Translations under genes and position numbers: made by a program
Shown: one piece after another, positions 33,085 through 38,251 of the stretch
How the letters are laid out: the number at the start of each line of letters is the position of its first letter
Numbering within the stretch: position 1 is the first letter of the stretch
Source of the DNA: Klebsiella pneumoniae
Lineage (GTDB): Bacteria > Pseudomonadota > Gammaproteobacteria > Pseudomonadales > Pseudohongiellaceae
Direction of reading: 5' to 3'
NCBI GenBank assembly: GCA_945877175.1
Contig: CAMCRC010000019.1
Span: forward strand, 1-38,251
DNA: 38,251 nucleotides
The notes under the pieces: generated by a model
Database searches by the model: none
What the model was told of the DNA's origin: nothing
Seen by the model: only the letters and a program-made list of their open reading frames with translations

Positions 33085-34461
33085 TCAGGACATTATCACC
33101 AGCATTCTGCGGTTCTCCCGGAGCACGCCGAGGGCGGTCACGGGAGCATCATCATCCACGCGCTGATTGAACTCCTGCAGGGTAGCCACTTCACTGCGAT
33201 TGACCTCGAAGATCACATCGCCCGGACGCAGGCCCGCCTGCCAGGCAGGACTGCCCTGCTCCACATTCACCACTTCCACGCCGGTACTGCCTGCCTGCTC
33301 GACGCTGCGCAGCTGAGCGCCCTGATAAACCGGGTCGGCCAACTGACGACCTTCGTCCTGCGCATTGGCGGCCACACTGGGCTGGCTGCCACCGACAACG
33401 GCTTTTACCCGCTGGCTCTGGCCATCCCGAAACACCAGCAATTCCACTTCCTGATTCAGACTCATCAGACCAACGACATTGCGCAGTTCGCGACCACTTT
33501 CGATCGTGCGGCCGTCAATTTCGACGATCACATCCGACGCTTCGATGCCAGCCGCCTCGGCCGCACTGCCAGGCATGACGCTGGTCACCAGTGCCCCTTT
33601 GCCAGCGCCGGTCTGCAGCGCAGTCTCCATGGCGGAGGTCAGATCCTGAATCTGCACACCCAGCTGGCCACGACGCACCTCGCCATCACGCTCCAGATGG
33701 GCCACCACCGACGCAATCATGTCCACAGGCACCGCGAACGCGATGCCGGCGTTGGTACCAGTGCCGCTGATGATGGCCGTGTTGATGCCGACCAGACGGC
33801 CCTCCAGATCAACAAGTGCGCCGCCCGAGTTGCCCATGTTGATGGCAGCATCGGTCTGGATGAAGTCTTCGTAGTTGTCATTGTTCAGGCCGGAGCGGCC
33901 CAGGGCGCTGACGATGCCCTGCGTTACTGTCTGGCCAAGACCGAAGGGATTGCCAACTGCCACCACGTAGTCGCCGACCCGCAGGTCCTCAATGTCCGCA
34001 AATTCCAGTTCCTGCAGGTTGTCGCCCTCGATCTCCAGCAACGCGACATCCGTGCTCGCATCGCTGCCGAGCAGTTTCGCCGTGAACTCGCGGCCATCCT
34101 GCAACGAGACTGAGATGACATCGGCGTCGGCAATGACATGGTGATTGGTGACGATATAGCCCTTATCGGCATCCACTATGACGCCCGATCCGGTCCCGCG
34201 CACTGCGCGCGGATCCGCCTGGCCCTGTTGTTCGTTGAAGAACCGGCGCAGATCCTCTTCACCACGGAAGCGCAGTGACTCAGGCGCCCGGCTGGTCTGT
34301 GACGTTGACACGATGACGACCGCAGGAGTCACTTCCTGCAGCATGGGCGCCAATGAGGGAACGCCCTTGCTGGCTGCTTCCTCGCTTACTGCCATGGCCG
34401 GACTTGATGCCACAGCACCCAGCCCCAACATGAATACCAGACTGACAACTTGCTTCTTCAT
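33085..34461 (-). CDS. Do-family (DegP/DegQ/MucD-like) periplasmic serine protease
   Basis: A 458-residue protein with a Sec signal (cleaved after PAMA) and a trypsin-like domain with H108 (TNHHVI), D138 (STDVAL) and S212 (GNSGGAL) as the triad. Two PDZ domains follow (about 260-350 and 365-455), each with a recognisable carboxylate-binding region (the second includes SPAWQAGLRPGDVIFEVN). It degrades or refolds misfolded envelope proteins; in pseudomonads MucD is tied to sigma-E/AlgU control. No clear sigma-E promoter was found upstream. It has its own terminator and is divergent from a membrane-bound regulator gene. Confidence 0.94.
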   Translation of the reverse strand: MKKQVVSLVFMLGLGAVASSPAMAVSEEAASKGVPSLAPMLQEVTPAVVIVSTSQTSRAPESLRFRGEEDLRRFFNEQQGQADPRAVRGTGSGVIVDADKGYIVTNHHVIADADVISVSLQDGREFTAKLLGSDASTDVALLEIEGDNLQELEFADIEDLRVGDYVVAVGNPFGLGQTVTQGIVSALGRSGLNNDNYEDFIQTDAAINMGNSGGALVDLEGRLVGINTAIISGTGTNAGIAFAVPVDMIASVVAHLERDGEVRRGQLGVQIQDLTSAMETALQTGAGKGALVTSVMPGSAAEAAGIEASDVIVEIDGRTIESGRELRNVVGLMSLNQEVELLVFRDGQSQRVKAVVGGSQPSVAANAQDEGRQLADPVYQGAQLRSVEQAGSTGVEVVNVEQGSPAWQAGLRPGDVIFEVNRSEVATLQEFNQRVDDDAPVTALGVLRENRRMLVIMS

Positions 34462-34687
34462 GGGTATGCCCTCTTGCTCACACTGACTACGGATACGACA
34501 CGGGAGAGGCAGACCAGGCTGCGACTCGTGAGACTGACTCTAGGGGTGCAGGCAGCGGAAAACCTGCAGAAAGCGTGAAGTTTTCATCCAGAAAATGTGA
34601 AGAATGGCAGACACGGGCAGATTGCAGTGGCATCCGGACGGAAATCCGGATAAAACGCGTACACAGGGTATCGACAAGAGAACCGGG

Positions 34688-35746
34688 ATGAATGACATGG
34701 ACTACAGTGCCGACAACACCACTGACGACAGCGTTATGACAATGCGCAAGACGCCTTTTCTGCTGGAGCGCTGGCGTGTGGAACCCGATACGCGGCAGTT
34801 GCAGCATCTGGACAGCGGGGAAATTCGTTCCCTGGAGCCTCGCCTGATGCGCCTGCTGACACTGCTTGCGGCCACTCCCGGCCGAGTGCTGAGACGTGAC
34901 GCCCTTATTGAAGAACTCTGGCCACGGGTGATCGTCAACGAGAACTCGCTGACGCGGGCCGTGTCGGAATTGCGCCGCAAGCTGGAAACTGACAGCACCT
35001 GCGCAACACTTATCGACACCATTCCCAAGACCGGCTACCGCCTCAGTGCGGGTTGCCGCGTACGCGATTGCCCGGAGTCAGTGGCCGACCTTGTTGCTGC
35101 ACAGCACTTGACGCGCCCACGCTCCTATACCCGTCCGCTGCTGGGTGGTGCAATGAGTCTGGCGCTGACGGCCGTGCTGGCGCTGGGCTTGCAGGGCCAG
35201 GCAGTGGTGAACACGCCTGTCAACACGAACGCATACCCCCTCGCAGATATCAGTCTGAGCAATGCTGATGCCTTTGTCCGCCTGTCCGGAGGACGTGTGG
35301 CAACGGCTTCGGCAACGCTGTCAGGCGACAACGCAATGGCCAGTCCCGATGGCGGTTCCCTGAACGGAACGCAACCCGTGCTGTCCAGCGATGGCAGGCT
35401 GTTCGCAGTGGTGCGCTACAACGAGGAAGGGTCCAGCCTGCTGCTCGGCTCCAGTGCGCTGCCCAATTCCCCCGTAACCGTGCTCACTACACAGGACACC
35501 CTCTACAACCTGCAGTGGTCGCCACTGGATCGCGCCTTGCTGTTTGCTCAGTCACCTCGCCTGGCACCGGCATCGCTGCTGCCCATGGACGAGCGGGCCA
35601 GCCTTGTGATGTTCGATCTGGACACCTTCCAGACCAAGGTGTTGCAGGGCCCGGCCGTGCAGAACGATGCTCACCCCGAAGCGATCGAGCAAACCCGAGG
35701 CTTCAAGCTGACAGCCCTCACCCGCCACTTCGACTGGCTCTCCTGA
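34688..35746 (+). CDS. CadC-like membrane-bound transcriptional regulator
   Basis: About 352 residues. The N-terminal part (about 22-121) is an OmpR-type winged helix (LEPRLMRLLTLLAATPGRVL, LIEELWPRVIVNENSLTRAVSELRRKL, IPKTGYRL). One transmembrane helix follows (about 149-170), then a periplasmic part with two TolB/PD40-like propeller repeats (SSDGRLFAVVRYN and QWSPLDRALLFAQSP). There is no receiver domain, so it fits the ToxR/CadC class that senses envelope signals. I chose the ATG at 34688; an earlier one at 34604 is possible. It is divergent from the Do-family protease, an envelope stress gene that could be its target. Confidence 0.82.
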   Translation: MNDMDYSADNTTDDSVMTMRKTPFLLERWRVEPDTRQLQHLDSGEIRSLEPRLMRLLTLLAATPGRVLRRDALIEELWPRVIVNENSLTRAVSELRRKLETDSTCATLIDTIPKTGYRLSAGCRVRDCPESVADLVAAQHLTRPRSYTRPLLGGAMSLALTAVLALGLQGQAVVNTPVNTNAYPLADISLSNADAFVRLSGGRVATASATLSGDNAMASPDGGSLNGTQPVLSSDGRLFAVVRYNEEGSSLLLGSSALPNSPVTVLTTQDTLYNLQWSPLDRALLFAQSPRLAPASLLPMDERASLVMFDLDTFQTKVLQGPAVQNDAHPEAIEQTRGFKLTALTRHFDWLS

Positions 35747-35758
35747 GACATATCTCAG
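35743..35758. other. Small hairpin spanning two convergent stop codons
   Basis: CTGAGA (35743-35748), CATA and TCTCAG (35753-35758) form a perfect 6-bp stem. The regulator's TGA lies in the left arm and the SDR gene's stop lies in the right arm. There is no T-run, so it is at best a weak terminator for the convergent genes. Confidence 0.35.
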
Positions 35759-36525
35759 CCGGCGATAGTGCCCCCACCATCGATCACCAGTGTCTGACCC
35801 GTGGTGAAACTGCCGGCAGCCGATGCCAGGAAGATGGCGGCGCCGGCAATCTCGTCAGGTTCGCCGATGCGGCGCAGCGGATAAGTGGCTACTGTCGCGG
35901 CATAGGTCTCGGGATTTTCCCAGAGTGCCCGTGCAAAATCCGTCCGCACCAGGCCCGGCGCAATGCAGTTGACACGCACATTGTGCGGCCCCCACTCCAC
36001 TGCCAGATTGCGGGCCAATGCCATGTCCGCCGCTTTGGAAATACCGTAGGCGCCCAGCGTGGCCGTGCCCTGAATGCCGGCGATGGACGATACGATGATC
36101 ACTGCCCCGCCGCCCCGAGCCGCCATTGCGGGAATCACCCGCTGGCATAGCCGGTGGGCGCTGCCGACATTGGCATTCATGATCTTGTCGAAAGCCTCAT
36201 CCGGCATGTCCCGCGAAGGGCCATACCACGGGTTCAACGCCGCGTTGCAGACCAGCACGTCGATCTGTCCCAGCTGACGGACACTCTCCTCCACCAGGTG
36301 TTGCAGCTGTTCCCGATAGTTGATGTTGCACGCGATAGCCACGGCTTGCCCGCCCGCGGCACAAATCTGCGCTGCCACCGCTTCACAGGCATCCTGATTG
36401 CGGCTTGAGATCACCACCCGCGCCCCGGCCTCTGCCATGCGCTGTGCAATGGCGCGTCCGATGCCTTTTGTCGAGCCCGTGATCAGGGCCACCTTGCCAG
36501 TCAGATCGAACAGATTCATTGTCAT
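35755..36525 (-). CDS. SDR-family NAD(P)-dependent oxidoreductase
   Basis: A 256-residue classical short-chain dehydrogenase/reductase. The cofactor motif is TGSTKGIG (about 14-21), followed by VLVCNAALNPW, VSSIAG and the catalytic YGISKAA (Y-x3-K), then the C-terminal IDGGGTIAG. It acts on an alcohol/ketone pair in the cytoplasm; the substrate is unknown. The ATG at 36525 has GGAGG just upstream (a second ATG 6 nt later is also possible). The open frame to 36822 runs into modA and is not real. Divergent from modA. Confidence 0.9.
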   Translation of the reverse strand: MTMNLFDLTGKVALITGSTKGIGRAIAQRMAEAGARVVISSRNQDACEAVAAQICAAGGQAVAIACNINYREQLQHLVEESVRQLGQIDVLVCNAALNPWYGPSRDMPDEAFDKIMNANVGSAHRLCQRVIPAMAARGGGAVIIVSSIAGIQGTATLGAYGISKAADMALARNLAVEWGPHNVRVNCIAPGLVRTDFARALWENPETYAATVATYPLRRIGEPDEIAGAAIFLASAAGSFTTGQTLVIDGGGTIAG

Positions 36526-36572
36526 CCTGCCTCCTTTGCCGTGTGCCTGCGCCTGCAGGCTGGACGGCTCCT

Positions 36573-36596
36573 CGCTGTATATGAAATGATACAGCG
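36573..36596. promoter_or_regulatory. Candidate ModE-type operator upstream of modA
   Basis: A perfect inverted repeat: CGCTGTAT (36573-36580), 8 nt, ATACAGCG (36589-36596). It lies 32 nt before the modA start. The CG-N-T-N-TAT half-site form resembles ModE boxes, where the molybdate-bound repressor ModE shuts off modABC. No modE gene is in the window. It also lies 47 nt upstream of the divergent SDR start. Confidence 0.55.
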
Positions 36597-36628
36597 CATC
36601 AATCACGCCCCCCGCTGGAGCCCCCACG

Positions 36629-37414
36629 ATGTTGCTGCACCGCATTCTACGCCCGCTGCGCGCTCTTCTGCTCGGCGGCCTGCTGTCCGCTGCGGCGGCA
36701 CAGGGGCAGACACCCACTGTAGCAGCGGCCTCCGACCTGCAGTTTGCGCTGGAGGAAGTGCGGGCGCAGTTCGCGGCGGAAACCGGCCACCAGGTGCAAC
36801 TGGTGTTTGGCTCGTCTGGCAATCTCTTCCGACAAATTGTCGAGGGCGCTCCTTTTCAGATGTTTCTGTCTGCCGACGAGGCCTTCGTCAGCCAGCTTGC
36901 TGATCTTGGCCTCAGCCAGGACGAGGGCGAGCTGTACGCCATAGGTCGCCTGGCGCTTATAGCTGCCGCGGGCTCGCCACTCCAGGTGGACTCAACACTT
37001 TCCGGGCTGCGCGACGCCGTGGCGCGAGGGCAGATCCGCCGCTTCGCCATTGCCAATCCGGTACACGCGCCCTATGGCGCACGTGCCGAGGAGGTACTGC
37101 GCCACACAGGACTCTGGGATGCTCTGAAGGACACGCTGGTGCTCGGCGAAAATGTGTCGCAGGCAGCGCAGTTCGCGGCTTCCGGCAATGCCCAGGGCGG
37201 CATCATTGCCTACTCGCTGGCTCTGGCACCCAATGTGGCCGGCATGGGGACTTCTGCCCTGCTGCCAGAAGAATGGCACACGCCACTGCGCCAGCGCATG
37301 GTGCTGATGCATTCTGCGGCACCGGCCGTGGAAGCGTTCTACGACTATCTGCAGCAGGCCACCGCGCGCAGCATCATGCGCCGCCATGGCTTCAGCCTGC
37401 CGGGTGAGGAGTAA
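36629..37414 (+). CDS. modA: Molybdate ABC transporter substrate-binding protein
   Basis: A 261-residue periplasmic protein with a signal peptide (to about residue 27, AQGQ). TVAAASDLQFALEEV, VFGSSGNLFRQI, GAPFQMFLSADE and later the stretch IANPVHAPYGARAEEVL are the ModA pattern; the serines in ASDL and GSSG bind the oxyanion. It delivers molybdate (or tungstate) to ModBC for molybdenum cofactor enzymes. First of modA-modB-modC; its stop is 4 nt before the modB start. Confidence 0.94.
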   Translation: MLLHRILRPLRALLLGGLLSAAAAQGQTPTVAAASDLQFALEEVRAQFAAETGHQVQLVFGSSGNLFRQIVEGAPFQMFLSADEAFVSQLADLGLSQDEGELYAIGRLALIAAAGSPLQVDSTLSGLRDAVARGQIRRFAIANPVHAPYGARAEEVLRHTGLWDALKDTLVLGENVSQAAQFAASGNAQGGIIAYSLALAPNVAGMGTSALLPEEWHTPLRQRMVLMHSAAPAVEAFYDYLQQATARSIMRRHGFSLPGEE

Positions 37415-37418
37415 GTCC

Positions 37419-38093
37419 GTGGATTGGACGGCCCTGCTGCTTTCCCTGCAACTGTCGTTCTGGACGATGCTTGTTCTGTTGCCAGTGGGTATCTGGATGG
37501 GCCGCCGGCTGGCCTGGACGCAGATGCGCAGCAAGAGCCTGCTTGAAGCCCTGGTAGCGTTGCCGTTGGTGCTGCCGCCGACAGTTCTGGGCTTCTATCT
37601 GCTCGTGGCGATGGGGGCTGGCTCGCCCGTGGGCCGCGCGTGGGAGTCCCTCTTCGGACAGCAACTGACATTTTCCTTCTCTGGCCTGCTGGTCGCCTCT
37701 GTCATCTTCAACCTGCCCTTTGCCATTCAGCCCATGCAGCGAGCGTTTGAGTCCATCGCTCCGGAAGTACGCGAGGCGGGTCGCTGCTGTGGCCTGTCTC
37801 CGTGGCAGATTCTGATCCGCATAGAACTGCCACTGGCATGGCCTGGCATTCTATCGGCGCTGGTACTGACCTTTGCCCACACCCTTGGGGAATTCGGCGT
37901 CGTGCTGATGGTCGGAGGCAGCATTCCCGGGGAGACGCGCACCATCGCAATTTCCATTTATGACCGGGTACAGGCCTTCGACAACCAGTCCGCCGGCCTG
38001 ATGTCGGCCGTGCTGCTGATCATTTCGCTGGCCGCCATCAGCCTGTCCTATTTTGCCACTGCACGCATGACGTCGAGGCCGCGCCATGCGTGA
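37419..38093 (+). CDS. modB: Molybdate ABC transporter permease
   Basis: A 224-residue inner-membrane protein with about five membrane helices. The EAA loop is [29 protein letters not shown], and [29 protein letters not shown] is the ModB mark. The GTG at 37419 (GAGGAG upstream) begins the mature pattern [15 protein letters not shown]; an ATG at 37386 would overlap modA by 29 nt. Its end overlaps modC by 8 nt. Confidence 0.94.
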   Translation: MDWTALLLSLQLSFWTMLVLLPVGIWMGRRLAWTQMRSKSLLEALVALPLVLPPTVLGFYLLVAMGAGSPVGRAWESLFGQQLTFSFSGLLVASVIFNLPFAIQPMQRAFESIAPEVREAGRCCGLSPWQILIRIELPLAWPGILSALVLTFAHTLGEFGVVLMVGGSIPGETRTIAISIYDRVQAFDNQSAGLMSAVLLIISLAAISLSYFATARMTSRPRHA

Positions 38094-38251
38094 AGGACTC
38101 GTACTCAGCCTCCGTCAGGATCGCGCGAGTCCCCTGCATGCCGACCTGCACTGCGCGCCGGGAGAAGTGCTCGCGCTGGTGGGTCCCTCCGGCAGTGGCA
38201 AGACCACCTTGCTGCGCAGCATCGCCGGACTGCACCAGCCGGCAGAGGGCA
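38086..38251 (+). CDS. modC: Molybdate ABC transporter ATP-binding protein (5' part only)
   Basis: The frame starts with ATG at 38086, 8 nt inside the end of modB, and runs off the window. The visible 55 residues include Walker A ([19 protein letters not shown]). Position and overlap make it ModC; the C-terminal MOP domain expected in this family is beyond the window. Confidence 0.88.
   Translation, partial: MREGLVLSLRQDRASPLHADLHCAPGEVLALVGPSGSGKTTLLRSIAGLHQPAEG

Noticed and set aside
34540-34620. Sigma-E-like promoter for the Do-family protease
   Set aside because: An AACTT is present on the minus strand, but no TCTGA-like box lies at the required spacing of about 16 nt.

Overview
The window reads as a chromosomal segment of a Gammaproteobacterium, probably related to the Pseudomonas/Cellvibrio side of the class. 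Evidence: the ispB | rplU-rpmA ... obg-proB ... rpsT housekeeping neighbourhood, a FabV-type enoyl reductase, an NdvB-like GH17+GT2 glucan synthase, a one-piece ETF:ubiquinone oxidoreductase, and REP-like repeats resembling those of pseudomonads. No phage, transposase, CRISPR array, rRNA or tRNA was seen. Genes are dense, with many 1-8 nt start/stop overlaps.

Region 1 (1-9.1 kb, all minus strand). In transcription order: an EamA/DMT exporter, a ~99-residue acidic protein of unknown function, a radical SAM/SPASM protein, a YnjBCD-type ABC importer, a Tat-exported multicopper oxidase, then a YebC-family regulator and a Dps ferritin. The first seven genes are almost contiguous and could be one transcript. 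Radical SAM + YnjBCD + multicopper oxidase is the most unusual arrangement here. A triple 19-bp REP-like repeat abuts the dps stop codon.

Region 2 (9.3-14.7 kb). An ndvB-like beta-glucan synthase (minus) with a clear promoter and terminator, a small exported alpha/beta hydrolase (plus), fabV (minus) and rpsT (plus, TTG start). The fabV and rpsT promoters are back to back and share one -35 octamer.

Region 3 (14.7-19.2 kb). Housekeeping: proB, obg, rpmA and rplU (minus), and ispB (plus). Promoters and terminators are readable.

Region 4 (19.3-25.2 kb, minus). A tight three-gene set of exported proteins: a gluzincin-like protein whose HExxH motif reads HHYAH, a secreted protein of unknown function with a faintly TIR-like segment, and a lipoprotein with a transglutaminase-like triad plus TPRs. 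Upstream of these on the same strand is ETF:ubiquinone oxidoreductase.

Region 5 (25.5-30.8 kb). A plus-strand run of TonB-dependent receptor, cupredoxin with an H-C-H-M copper site, DUF3034-like protein and lipoprotein truncated haemoglobin, probably a metal/haem-related envelope system. It converges on a methyltransferase-fold protein that also has a lipoprotein signal, followed by a 58-residue double CxxCxGxG protein.

Region 6 (31-38.25 kb). A beta-lactamase-family hydrolase coupled to an NfsA-like nitroreductase (minus), a Do-family periplasmic protease (minus) divergent from a membrane-bound CadC-like regulator (plus), an SDR oxidoreductase (minus), and modA-modB-modC (plus; modC is cut by the window end) preceded by a perfect palindrome that looks like a ModE operator.
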